Made by a program: the position numbers and the translations under genes
In this document: piece after piece, positions 35,857 through 46,378 of the stretch
How positions within the stretch are numbered: position 1 is the first letter of the stretch
How the letters are laid out: each line of letters begins with the position of its first letter
Notes under the pieces: generated by a model
The model's input: only the letters and a program-made list of their open reading frames with translations
Told to the model about the DNA's origin: nothing
The model's database searches: none
Assembly: GCA_016648135.1 (NCBI GenBank)
Contig: JADDOH010024973.1
Coordinates: forward strand, 558,001-622,000
Length of the DNA stretch: 64,000 bases
Reading direction: 5' to 3'
From: Agrypnia vestita
Lineage: Eukaryota > Arthropoda > Insecta > Trichoptera > Phryganeidae

Positions 35857-36443
35857 GCACTTCAACTTAAATTTGCACAAAAATGATGCATTTTATTTTT
35901 AACCAGATGAATTTATTTAGTAAACTGTTAACAATTAATCCTAACCATAAATTGAATACAAGAAATTAATAAAGCACTTTTAATTTAATTTGCACAAAAT
36001 TATGCATTTTATTTTTAACCAGATGAATTTATTTAGTTAACTGTTAACAACTAATCCTAACCATAAATTGAATACAAGAAATTAATAAAGCACTTTTAAT
36101 TTAATTTGCACAAAATTATGCATTTTATTTTTAACCAGATGAATTTATTTAGTAAACTGTTAACAACTAATCCTAACCATAAATTGAATACAAGAAATTA
36201 ATAAAGCACTTTTAATTTAATTTGCACAAAATTATGCATTTTATTTTTAACCAGATGAATTTATTTAGTAAACTGTTAACAACTAATCCTAACCATAAAT
36301 TGAATACAAGAAATTAATAAAGCACTTTTAATTTAATTTGCACAAAATTATGCATTTTATTTTTAACCAGATGAATTTATTTAGTAAACTGTTAACAACT
36401 AATCCTAACCATAAATTGAATACAAGAAATTAATAAAGCACTT
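35857..36443. repeat. 116-bp tandem array, five copies
   Basis: Units begin gcactttt at 35857, 35974, 36090, 36206 and 36322. The first is 117 bp and divergent at its start; copies 2-5 are nearly identical (copy 2 has ttagttaactg where others have ttagtaaactg). Each unit holds atgcattttatttttaacc and ctaatcctaaccataaattg. The array ends in cacttagtg. No coding capacity; satellite-like, recently homogenised. Confidence 0.95.
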
Positions 36444-37239
36444 AGTGTCAAAAATAAAAATTTTAAGATAAGTAGGTATACAGATTAGTGTATGCCTTCG
36501 CCAATATATTAAATATTGCACTCAAGTTCCATCAGTGAATTTCCTAGTTTAATAGGAATGCATATGACACAAGTATTAAATGTCGCGTTATTTTCTTAAA
36601 AAATAAATCACTAAATGACATGAATATTTTGTAGTTTTTAGTAGCTATTAAAATAACTAATTCACATCGTATAATTAGTATTGAAAGTATTAATGAAAAA
36701 GTGTGTAAAATAGCGCACAAAGAGTTAAAAATAATATATCCACTTTTCCCTTGTATCTTTAAATGAACATTCTGGCACTTAGTGCTTTATTTATTTCAAT
36801 TTATTATCTCTTTATCCCAATATTACATTTAATAAAATACATATTTAAATATACAATTAGAGTATTGTAAATGATATGGAAAAATATTGGTGAAAATTTT
36901 ATTAAATAACACATTAATCTTTCGCCGTTAACAATAAAAATCTAATTCTTTACGGTATTTTACAAGTAATATTACGTAAGATATATGTTTGTAGCACCGC
37001 ACGCTGAAATAAAAATTACCTTAAAAAGTCACGTTGAACTTTCACTAAACGAAGAATGAAATGTATCATTATTATTATAACGTTCTGGTCGGTACACAGT
37101 TCTGAATTTGCCTCGAGAAGATTTATATCTATTCATTGTTTAAATGTCAATTAATGTAAAAAATCCTCCTGCCTGATTGATTGACAATGCGCTTTTTGGA
37201 AATTTATATCTTTTGTGATACATTTTTCGCCGTATTATT
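36444..37239. other. No gene seen
   Basis: AT-rich. At about 36777 the plus strand carries cacttagtgctttattta, an approximate reverse complement of the array's last bases (aataaagcacttagtg), possibly an outer boundary of one larger element. Confidence 0.4.
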
Positions 37240-37460
37240 ATTTTATTCAAAACAGTTGTGGCGAGGTTGGATATGTCGGAATTGGTTTATCTCCAGCGCG
37301 GCTGACGCTTGTCCCTGGTGTCCTTTTGATGCGCTGCCTTCACTCCCGTGTCCCGGCCGCGGGACCCGGCGTAACAACCTCCGACAAGTTTAGTTTCTGC
37401 ATTTCAAGTGGCGGAACACCAATATTTACAGCGATTTTCGGAACACTTAAACATCTAGCG
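37240..37460. promoter_or_regulatory. GC-richer island
   Basis: cgcggctgacgcttgtccct and cccgtgtcccggccgcggga. Two overlapping plus-strand frames (37181-37463) cross it without recognisable domains. Possible regulatory DNA. Confidence 0.25.
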
Positions 37461-37907
37461 TAGATTAATTTATTTAATTATTGTCAAGAGCAGGACAAAG
37501 AATGTTTAAACTTTTAAGGTGTGGATCGCCGTTCTTATTTTTGTGGCTTGATATCAGGGGCGGAAGTATAGGAAGGTAAAAAATAAAAAGCACTCGTTTG
37601 TCTATGAAAAAACAGAGCGAAAGGTATCCACGGAATTTGTTAAACACGAGCGTCCAATCCAGCACGCATTATCCAATTAGAGCGCGAGTGATTTTCGATG
37701 GTGTATACCACTTCCTACCACGTGGTACACGCTGGGTCTGATGTACACAGAAAATCAGAAATAATATAATACAAAAAGGCCCTTTTCAGGTCCGCCAACT
37801 CTCATTGCAGTTTGCAGTAGGGAAACCCTAGACAAAAGGCCTATATCAGAATCTTCAGGTTTGTGTTCACTGGGGTATTATGCCGTGTTGTTACGACCTT
37901 TCGGGCC

Positions 37908-37942
37908 GACGTTTCGGATCCCATTGCAGGGTCCATCATCAG
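37908..37942 (-). ncRNA. Hammerhead-like motif, left arm
   Basis: Inverted copy of the 38079 motif, on the minus strand: CTGATGA, GGACCC stem, GAAAC, GTC. Confidence 0.5.
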
Positions 37943-38078
37943 GGCTGATATGTTGTCTTGAATGTTTGTGTTGTGGTTAAGTATCGGCTTGCAATACCGT
38001 GTCGAATACAAGCCGATACTTAACCATTGCAAGCCGATACTTAACCACAACACCAACATTCAAGACAACACATCAGCC

Positions 38079-38113
38079 CTGATGATGGACCCTGCAATGG
38101 GATCCGAAACGTC
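38079..38113 (+). ncRNA. Hammerhead-like ribozyme motif, right arm
   Basis: CTGATGA (38079-38085), one extra T, stem II GGACCC/GGGATCC with one bulged A, GAAAC (38106-38110), GTC, predicted cut after 38113. Stem III would be the self-complementary ACGU, workable only between two molecules, as proposed for PLE hammerheads. Confidence 0.6.
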
Positions 38114-38295
38114 GGCCCGAAAGGTCGTACAACACGGCATAATACCCCAGTAAACACAAACCTGAAGATTCTGAGTGGTCGTGAAAACCTAAGAACATTC
38201 TTGGCATATATCAGGGTCACCAATAGCTATCACAGTAATAGATTTATTATTATTTTTCATAATATTGTAACACTTTTTATATTTTGAATATATAA

Positions 38296-39585
38296 TATTA
38301 GGTCCTTACATATAAAATTGGCGTTTTGCCGTACTGGCAAATTTGATCTCAAATATCTTCTCATTGGTTAGGAATTCCAAATCCAAATTTATACAGCTAT
38401 TTACTCATGTATTTGTGTTTTGAAAATTATAATTCATTTGTTTTTTCCTCAATTGTTTTTTTCTTTGCGTCACTCAGTTTACAAAATGAAAAACTTGAAA
38501 TATCGCGTTATTTACGAGTACGAGTTCCACCGTGGCACCAGTGCTGCAGAAACGGCTCGAAGGATTAATGATGTGTATGGCGACGGTGCCGCAAAAGAAA
38601 ACACAGTGCGTTTTTGGTTCCAACGTTTTCGTTCTGGAAATTTCGACCTGCAGAACAAGCCCCGTGGACGGCCGGAGACCAAAGTTGATAATGAAGAATT
38701 GAAGGCTATTGTGGAAGCGGATCCATCGCAAACCACATCCGAGTTAGCTGCAGGCTGCGGTGTTAGTGATAAAACTGTTTTAATCCACTTGAAGCAAATT
38801 GGTAAGGTAAAAAAGCTTGAAAGGTGGGTACCTCACGAATTGAGTGAAGCAAATCAACAAACGCGCGTTGACTGCTGCGTTGCATTACTCAACCGGCACA
38901 ATAATGAAGGGATTTTAAATCGAATCATTACCTGTGATGAAAAGTGGATCCTGTACGATAATCGGAAGCGCTCATCGCAATGGCTGAACCCTGCCGAACC
39001 AGCCAAACCATGCCCCAAGCGAAAATTGACTCCAAAAAAGTTACTTGTGAGCGTTTGGTGGACTAGTGCTGGTGTCGTTCACTACAGCTTTCTTAAATCT
39101 GGCCAGACGATTACGGCAGATGTCTATTGTCAGCAACTGCAAACCATGATGGAAAAGCTAGCTGCTAAACAACCGAGGCTGGTTAATCGCTCTAGGCCAC
39201 TGCTGCTTCATGATAACGCTAGACCACACACTGCACAACAGACGGCTACCAAATTAGAGGAGCTTCAATTGGAATGTCTAAGACATCCACCGTACTCTCC
39301 GGACCTTGCCCCAACAGATTACCATTTTTTTCGAAATTTGGATAACTTCTTGCAAAGGAAAAAATTCAACTCCGATGGGGCAGTCCAAACCGCCTTCAAA
39401 GATTTTATTGATTCCCGTCCGAATGGTTTTTTTAGTAAAGGGATCGATGAACTACCTATGAGATGGCAAAAGTGCATAGATAGCAATGGTACATACTTTG
39501 ATTAAATAAATATATTATAATAAAAAAAAATCGGCTTTATGTTCCTCCCATACTAAACGTCAATTTCATATGTAAGGACCTAATA
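38296..39585 (+). mobile_element. Complete mariner element
   Basis: A 1286-bp unit (38298-39583) with inverted ends of about 28 bp: left ttaggtccttacatataaaa and right (reverse complement) ttaggtccttacatatgaaa, differing at two positions through ttggcgttt/ttgacgttt. Flanked by TA on both sides (38296-38297, 39584-39585). Size, ends and target fit the Tc1/mariner superfamily, mariner family. It encloses one uninterrupted transposase gene. It is the only apparently complete autonomous element in the window. Confidence 0.95.
38486..39505 (+). CDS. Mariner transposase (DD34D), intact
   Basis: Catalyses cut-and-paste movement of its own element in the nucleus. I choose the ATG at 38486 (MKNLKYRVIYEYEFHRG), giving 339 residues, the normal mariner length. 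The frame is open from 38420, but the extra 22 residues are hydrophobic and unlike the family. Residues about 1-110 are the two helix-turn-helix DNA-binding modules: ETARRINDVYGDGAAKENTVRFW, with the WFQRFRSGNFDL segment, then the GRP linker at about 60. The catalytic triad is visible: ITCDEKW, LLHDNARPH, and the D of PTDYHFF 34 residues beyond the second D. WVPHEL and YSPDLAPTDY are the mariner signatures. No stop, frameshift or missing catalytic residue is seen. GC content is higher than in neighbours, as expected for a horizontally spread element. Activity is unproven. Confidence 0.95.
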   Translation: MKNLKYRVIYEYEFHRGTSAAETARRINDVYGDGAAKENTVRFWFQRFRSGNFDLQNKPRGRPETKVDNEELKAIVEADPSQTTSELAAGCGVSDKTVLIHLKQIGKVKKLERWVPHELSEANQQTRVDCCVALLNRHNNEGILNRIITCDEKWILYDNRKRSSQWLNPAEPAKPCPKRKLTPKKLLVSVWWTSAGVVHYSFLKSGQTITADVYCQQLQTMMEKLAAKQPRLVNRSRPLLLHDNARPHTAQQTATKLEELQLECLRHPPYSPDLAPTDYHFFRNLDNFLQRKKFNSDGAVQTAFKDFIDSRPNGFFSKGIDELPMRWQKCIDSNGTYFD

Positions 39586-40189
39586 TAAACATAAAAATTG
39601 ATTCGATTACTATTACTACGATTCCAGTTCGGCAAAGTGAAGGAGTTTCCATTTTTATAGATTTATGATAAAAATTGAAGTAGGTAAAACGAAAAAAAAA
39701 AGTAAAACAATGATTAAAACATCTCTACAAATGAAAAAAAATTGGAACCTTTAAGTTGCGTTGCAAAAATAATTTCGTTTCATGCAACGGTTCTGCGTGT
39801 GACATTTGACCTAGACGACGCGGCTCGTAATCGCTTAGTGCCTGCGATGCGACGATTTCCAAAAGGTCACATGACGTCACATTAGGCATAGATCACAGTC
39901 GTTCCGCGCTATAATACGCAAACTTAAATCATCTATTTATCAGTCATTGGTTTATTGGTTTTGATCTGTATTTTAATTCCGTTAAATTAAATATAGTTTT
40001 ATTAACATCGTGAAACTTCTCCATTATATTTGCAATTCAGTGGGCATCTTTTTCAGAATGGCATCTGTCCTGACGAAGATACATTGGTATTGAAATCGAC
40101 CGACTTAAAAATAATCAAAGTGGTTTATATTAGATATGTTACTTCTTTAAAAAGAGAAAAATGATTTTGTAGTGACATTATTATTATAA
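39586..40189. other. No gene seen; GC-richer patch 39770-39930
   Basis: 39770-39930 (cctagacgacgcggctcgta; aggtcacatgacgtcacatt) has a TGACGTCA-type CRE/bZIP palindrome in unique sequence and might be regulatory. The remainder is AT-rich. Confidence 0.35.
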
Positions 40190-40440
40190 TTAATAAAAAT
40201 GTACATTTTCCTCTCCATATTATATTGAAAATATCAACATTTTTCAGGGTTAACGGCCCTTTCGTCAGGATATAATTTATACTAACAAATTAAAAATCAA
40301 AAATTGAAGTATAGACGATCAACTAATTTGCTACTATTACATTATATTATTACATTGTATCCTGACGAACGGACCATTGACCCTGAAACGTGTTGATATT
40401 TTATGAAAGTGGTGAAAACAAAGTACATTTTTATTAACTA
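40190..40440. mobile_element. PLE-type foldback
   Basis: Arms about 40190-40273 and 40358-40440 are inverted (aataaaaatgtac ... cgtcaggata / tatcctgacg ... gtacatttttatt). Both contain hammerhead-like blocks: right CTGACGA (40362-40368), a weak stem, GAAAC (40385-40389), GTGTT; left reads CTGACGA, AGGG/CCCT stem, GAAAA. The arms have drifted, so this copy is old. The central bases keep gaagtatagacgatca, matching the 13-kb arm. Confidence 0.7.
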
Positions 40441-40554
40441 GGTATAAAATATGTTAGTTTTTTTTTAATTAATAATTATTATGTCCAACCACAAAGCATC
40501 AAAAATATCAGTATTTCATTTAACATTATTTTAAAAAAACACGGGGACAATTAT

Positions 40555-40760
40555 CAGCAATATGAATCTGTCACATGCAAAACTGATGGTACACAATGGA
40601 TTTCTAATACCAACTCTAATGTGCGGAAATGAAGCCTTAAATTGGCAAAAATTATTTTGAAAGTGGAATGAATACGATGGAAATGCGATCTTTTATGATG
40701 AAAATGGAAAATGAACAAATTAGGAGTGAATATAGTGCTGGAAAGTGTAAATAGCGCTTT
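40555..40760 (+). pseudogene. LINE C-terminal remnant (family D), heavily decayed
   Basis: The plus strand reads LMVHNGFLIPTLMCGNEALNWQK with later fragments (aatgaacaaattaggagtga) aligned to 26990-27190. Many frame breaks. Confidence 0.6.
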
Positions 40761-40994
40761 ATAAATAATGAAAATTCATAAAATAATGTACATAAATATC
40801 TTATTACATTTTATTTTAAATAAGGAATATTCAATCAGAAATCAGACTTAGATTACGATGCTGCAGAAAAATTATGAGCTGCAATTTTACAACCATTAGA
40901 GATTGTTTTCATTTGAACTGTTAGCCCCTTATCTGGGAACAAATACAATAATTTGAATACAACAGATTATTTTCTATTACTTGTTAAATATTAG

Positions 40995-41130
40995 GTCTCC
41001 TTCTTCTTCTTCTTCTTCCTCAGCTTTCATATCTCCACTGCTGGATATAGGCCTCTTCCAATCTTCGGCGGAGTTTGTAATCGCTAAGAGATGCATCCCC
41101 AGGCGGCGTATAGGAGAAAGCTCGTCAGAT
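40995..41130 (-). repeat. LINE 3'-end fragment with (CTT)n
   Basis: A (TTC)n run at 41001-41018 followed by catatctccactgctggata and taggcctcttccaatcttc, a phrase common at LINE 3' ends in arthropods (minus orientation, A-rich GAA tail). No tail protein can be read with confidence. Confidence 0.45.
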
Positions 41131-42599
41131 ATGAAGGGTAGGAGGGAAATAAAATACCTCTTTCAGACCCCAACAGGCAGCGGCGTCTGATCCTTAATAG
41201 GCGGCTACAAACAGGGTTTCCTGTATTAAGGGTGGCTAATTTCAAAAGTCACCAACTCGTCTGGCAAGCCTCGAATTTTAATGCCAAACCCCTTCCAAAT
41301 TGAGCAAACTCGACTCCCAAATAGTAGGTATATTTTAAAAATCATTCTAGATACATTTTTAAGTGTTAAGTGAAATATAAAATATATTTTTTTATAAAAT
41401 AATATCACGTTAATAGGTAATAAGTCCGTTTTAATTGCATATTTGCACAATGTAGTTGAAAACGTCTTCCAACGAATCATTTTAAGTGTAAACTTGTATG
41501 CAGAATACCTCGTGGAGCGACTGAGATAAGTGTTTATTACCTTAGGTTGGTATATATTTGGGATAAATCTTATGAAAATTTTTGCGAAGCCATACACAGC
41601 GAGTTATTATTCCGAAATGTAATACATATTTTTGTCTCGGAATTTATTCGTACGAATTATATTTTTTATATATACTAATTTACATATTTTTTGGTTGTAT
41701 GGAGTGTACGCCCCTGATAGATAATGTGGTAGCACAAAAAAATCGTATTATAAGTATTGGTACGAGAAGGAATTGGTAGTAGAAGGAATTACACGTAGTC
41801 AAAGATTTTTTTTGTTGTTTTGCAGTTTGTTTTGGTACATAGTATGTACTACTTATTATTAAATATATTTTAAATATAATGATTTTCTCCTACTCACGAG
41901 TTATATTACTCATGTAGAAGAGAAATACCATTGTAAAAACTAGCACTATCTTTATTGTGAAAAAAATGTATTTATCATTCAAAAAAAATAATTAGAAGAA
42001 AAAATATTATTGGTTTTGTAGTAAATTGAAAAATACATAAAGGGTCTTGAATAAATTACTAAATTCTCTAAACATCTGGAAACCCGAAATATACTATAAG
42101 CAGGACGAACAGTTCTTATTTTGACAGAAACAAAACCAGAGATAAATGATAGAAGCGATAAGCGGCGATTCAGTACATTATGAGAGTACCTACCGGGCGT
42201 TCAATTGTAAATAGTGCGAATATCATAAGCCGAATAACATGTGTTCCACAAACGAGTAACTAGTGACTAATCAATCCGAGTTACAGAATACCGCTCCACT
42301 CAAGTTCGTGTGCAGTGACTTGAATGTGATAAATAAAAACTTTAATTAATTTCAATTGTTTCATTTGTCTTCCATGGCCGCGATCCTGTGACAGTATTAG
42401 TATTTTAACAATAATTTTGCATAATTAAATGAGACTTGAAATAGAGAAAATGATTATATTATTTTATAGAGAATACTATTATATATTATTGTAAAGAGAA
42501 TAGAATGCCAGTCGTCTTTAACTGGATTTTTGAATATCGTACATCTTCTTTTGCAGACTCATTGATTGTTGGATTTGGTTTACCAAAATATGGTCTACC
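41131..42599. other. No gene seen; LTR-like end at about 42200-42395
   Basis: Most of this is AT-rich. 42200-42372 contains an AATAAA signal and ends near tcttcca, followed by tggccgcgatcctgtgaca, which begins TGG like a retroelement primer-binding site and resembles those of BEL/Pao elements. No LTR start or second copy is seen, so this is weak. Confidence 0.35.
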
Positions 42600-42740
42600 T
42601 GATATTTCGTTCGGTCGTTTTCTGTTCTTGTAACCCTCAACATTCATCTCACATTTTTTTACCACCCTTCCTTTCTTCAGTCACATATTTCATATGCCCA
42701 AACCATATACCATATACTGATCTATTAAGTATCTTATTGA
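42600..42740 (-). pseudogene. LINE C-terminal remnant (family D), decayed
   Basis: tttaccacccttcctttctt, catatttcatatgcccaaac and ccatat runs follow the order of the 31.1-kb minus-strand copy (accatcctttcctcgttcat; atattcaaaccatcc). Confidence 0.45.
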
Positions 42741-42894
42741 CCTAGTTTCCCTATGCTCTTTTGATTTATTTATTTATTATTATGTACTGGATCTTCTTCT
42801 TTTTATTTCCAAGCACTGACGCATCGCTGGAAATTTCTTCTTGATGTTTTTATTTTAAAATTGAGTATATAAAATTTTCTCCGGGAAAAATTAT

Positions 42895-43205
42895 GTTACC
42901 TAGGTCTACAGGACAGAATCAGAAACACGCAAATAAGATAATGTTTCAAAATAGAACCCTTATTGACATTTATCGAAAAATCACAGGTACTGCTATATTC
43001 CAGGCAAGGCCAAAAGGCATAAGACCAAGAGGCCGTCCTGGAAGGAGCTGGCGGACGGTTGAAGGACGGCTGCGAAGCGAGGTTGCAATTAAATTGGGCT
43101 GACGTGGAGAGCGCAGCCCAGGATAGGAAGAGTTGGAACATCGTATGCGGTGCAGCGACCCCGACCCAATAGGATAAGGGGTAGAAGAAGAAGAAGAAGA
43201 TCCAC
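42895..43205 (+). pseudogene. LINE C-terminal fragment (family A), plus strand
   Basis: Encodes RTLIDIYRKITG then FQARPKGIRPRGRPGRSWR, a frameshift, then DVESAAQDRKSWN and CGAATPTQ before a stop and a (GAA)n tail at 43183-43200. This is the same tail as at 1657-2225 on the other strand, with an internal deletion after the RKIT segment. The clear terminal (GAA)n marks the 3' end of the element. Confidence 0.7.
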
Positions 43206-43269
43206 AGGTAAATTCGTTACTTTCTGGGTTAGCTATTTTATTGAAAATAAAGATGCTGACCAAGGAAAA

Positions 43270-43700
43270 CCTCAATCAAAATCCAGTTGTCGGAACGATG
43301 ATAGTGGTCCAAAGTTCTTTGAAAGACAAAGAAAATTTTTTTGCGCGCAGAAAGGACCATGAGAACATTTCGTAATTCCCGAGGTGTCCGAGCTCTCACG
43401 GCGAAGCGAGACTCTCGTCACATATTTCCATCGGAAAAAAACTGCGACTATAAATATAAATAAAAACAACGAAAAGGGTAAATAAAAATTGAAAAATATC
43501 GCCTCGCGAACATTCCTTCAAAAAACAAACCGGATTTGCAGAACGGGCGGATATCTTCCCCTGCGCTCGGCGGGCTCCTCTGCCCGTACGGCCATCCCTC
43601 TCACTCCAGTCGGGGCAGCCGCTTAGTGGGAGGAAGTTAACCAAACTTTTCCTAAATATTAACCCAAACAAAGGCGGCTGAGTCAACCAAAACAGCGACA
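43270..43700. promoter_or_regulatory. GC-richer island
   Basis: gctcggcgggctcctctgcc, cgtacggccatccctctcac and gtcggggcagccgcttagtg. acggccatccctc recurs in the 60.5-kb island, which hints at a shared site. A 96-codon minus-strand frame here shows no domain. Possible regulatory element. Confidence 0.3.
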
Positions 43701-44296
43701 GATTCGGAGTTAGGAATATTCACAATATTTCAAAAAAAAATCTTATCCGTTTCGTCAAAATTAATTTATTTTTCGAGAGTCCATTGTCGTTGTAAATCTT
43801 TGTAGCTTGTAGGAGAGAACGTAAACCTAAATTAAGTGCCGAAGAAGAACGATTATCTACAATGTACGTGATGAAATGTAATAAAAATATTTTCTTGAAA
43901 ATTTAAGTTCAATTTTTCTCTTGCACAATAGATAGTTTCAAGGTTCTTGCATTTTCTTTAAAATTGTGAAAAATTCAGCTTATTAAAACGAAATGTATAT
44001 CTTGAGAACAAAATCGTGTAAAATTATTTAAAGTACACTTGTGATTTCAAACAAGTCCAGATGATGTTTGCAAGTTCCCTCAAATTGCTTATTGCCGAGA
44101 TTGCATTTTCAAATCAAAAATTTAGTTTATGAATCTATGATATAAATCGCAATCTATGATATAGATTGCGAGTATTAAATATATCTTAGTTTATTAAAAA
44201 ACAAATTTAAAATTCATACCGAAATGTTTTTGAGTACTTTCGAGTTACTTTTCGTCAATTGTGCCAACGGATAAAATGGCATTTTTTCAGGTTGTC
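43701..44296. other. No gene seen
   Basis: AT-rich. A short inverted repeat (tatgatataaatcgcaatc / atatagattgcga) occurs near 44136-44172. Confidence 0.45.
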
Positions 44297-44457
44297 ATAT
44301 CACTTAATAATGTCCTTAGGTTTTCACGGCCGTTCAGAATCTTTTGTGTATAGTTTTCTGGGATATTCTGCCGTGTGTGTGTGACCTCTCTGGCCTCGAG
44401 GTCACACACACACGGCAGAATATCCCAGAAAACTATACACAAAAGATATCACTTAAT
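44297..44457 (-). mobile_element. Short PLE foldback with 12-bp target duplication
   Basis: A 137-bp insert (44309-44445) flanked by identical atatcacttaat at 44297-44308 and 44446-44457. On the minus strand a forward half begins ggccagagaggtcacacac and runs through cggcagaatatcccagaaaa to a 3' tail (cgtgaaaacctaaggacatt) that matches the tail of the 37.8-kb element. It is preceded by a 49-bp exact reverse copy. The arm ends are perfect, so the insertion is young. Confidence 0.85.
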
Positions 44458-46378
44458 GTTCAGTCTCCAATTCCATGAAATCCAATTTGTAATGCTCTGA
44501 AGCTGTTATGATGAAACTACACTGTGCTACCCTTCTGTGGTCTCGATGATGCTGAGGAGCTTTTCTCTATCATAGAAGGAGTGGATTCTGTGGAAAAATT
44601 GATAATCCAACGGAGTATGGAAGAAGCATGTTCTCGTGAATGATCTTCAACCTGACGGACCAACCTAGTCAGGCCTCATGCAGACACAAGGGTCTGCACA
44701 AGAACTGCCATGGACCATAACTATTCTCCCTAAGATTACATTTTTTATAATATGTGTATCGTCATACCAATTACGATATTATTACTATGGTGAAATGTTA
44801 GTTTCGGGGCTTGTGATAAATATACACTCAGTGCCCCAATGATACATCCCTTTGGGGACAAAATCCAGTAACTGTGTTCTCACATAAAAATAAACACTCA
44901 GTGTTTTATTCATCAAGTTATCAAAACGATTTCAATATAATATTTAGCATTAATTTTAATTTTTAACAAGTGTTTAGATTAAATTCAAAGGAAAAATAAT
45001 CAACCGAGCACAGGTAATGAAAAATTATCAAGAGTGGCAACCTAATGGCATGATTGATATCATAGACATCAAAACTAGGAAACAAAAGGATTTTTATGCG
45101 TAATAAAAACTAACGTAATGAATACTCTCAGGGAGGCCCCGATAAAAAATAATAGTCCAAGATGGACCATGACATAGATTCTAGCATGTCCAAGTCTAAG
45201 GACTTCTTCTCTTGACTAATCCAATAGTACTTAACAGCATTACACTTGATTGGAATGTATCTAAACCGAACCCGATATTGCTTTTGTGGTGTATAGAATA
45301 TATCAAAATGCAAGGTGTAATTGATTTGTGAGCAAAATTCAATTGTAATATGATCTATACGTATAATGATCTATGTATATGCTTCTTATCCGCCCATGCA
45401 GAGCCATTCGCTCAGAGAAATTCATACAGATCTGTGCACGAATGGTACGTACATATTCTCTCCCTATTCCGAGCCTAATAGAAATACGATGTGGCGGTCT
45501 GACGTGCAATATCTCTTAAACTCATATTGTATTGCGAGTGTGTATGTATTATATATTGGCCCGATGGTAATATGGTGCGATGCGTCAGAAGTTATTAAAA
45601 TATATTAAAGTAATAATGCAGTTCTATCCTGCACCGTGTAGAAATATTTGTTCCATTGGGGATTGCCGCCGCGATACAATGATAACAAAAGTAAGGCTTC
45701 AGCCATAACCGACTAAATAATTCATATCGTGAACTGTTCCAGGTGTGAACACATACAGCCTCGGCGTCAGCGTGCGCTGGAGATACCGTGGAGCCGAATT
45801 CATACCTGAAAATCAAAAAATACCGTAGAAAAAAATTGCCTTTTAAGTACCATCAGACCTACTAAAAAGTAATATTCATTACTGCTAATAAAGTACAATA
45901 TAGGCATCATTTAATGTGATTTATTTAAAAAATATATATTATTGAATTACTGAAAAAACTTAAAAATCTCGAAAATCATATTGTTTTAAATACTTAAAAA
46001 AATAATTTTACATTATTAAAAAAAAGAAAAACAAGAGTAGATTAATTAAAATAAATATTTGAATTATTTATATTAATAACGCGTTTATAAATAAAATTAA
46101 CTTAAATTTATTAATTTCTACTAACATGTGTTAAGTTGGCATTTATATAACGACAGAAGTGTTCTTGTCATTAGAATGCAATAAAATGTCAGAAGATTTT
46201 CGAGTAAAATGTAAAAAAAACTTTTTTAATTTATGTTATTTTTTGCAATTTTACAAGATATTAAAAGATAAAATATTTACTTAAATAGTACTTTGGTGTG
46301 TTTATCGTTTAGGGAAATATATGTAGATATATAGTAAAAATACTTGTGATTTACCTGATGAAAAGCATTTATACCGAA
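44458..46378. other. No gene seen
   Basis: 44480-44740 is slightly GC-richer and holds the short inverted phrase aaccctgacgg/ctagtcagg only loosely. ggggacaaaatccagtaact (about 44856) is shared with 10325. Frames at 45366-45816 lie on opposite strands without domain character. Confidence 0.4.

Larger units (their letters stand above)
37838..38214. mobile_element. Head-to-head PLE end (foldback) with about 12-bp target duplication
   Basis: Arms 37850-37980 and 38045-38173 are near-complete reverse complements around a short centre with a local duplication (caagccgatacttaacca twice). A nonpalindromic 3' tail (cgtgaaaacctaagaacatt) follows the right arm. Flanks ggcctatatcag (37838-37849) and ggcatatatcag (38203-38214) differ at one base. 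The arms carry hammerhead-like blocks. Lies 80 bp from the mariner element. Confidence 0.75.

Noticed and set aside
35857..36443. CRISPR array
   Set aside because: Units are 116 bp and contiguous without unique spacers; the DNA is eukaryotic.
38420..38485. Upstream 22-residue extension of the transposase
   Set aside because: Hydrophobic and unlike the mariner N-terminus; the ATG at 38486 matches the family start and length.
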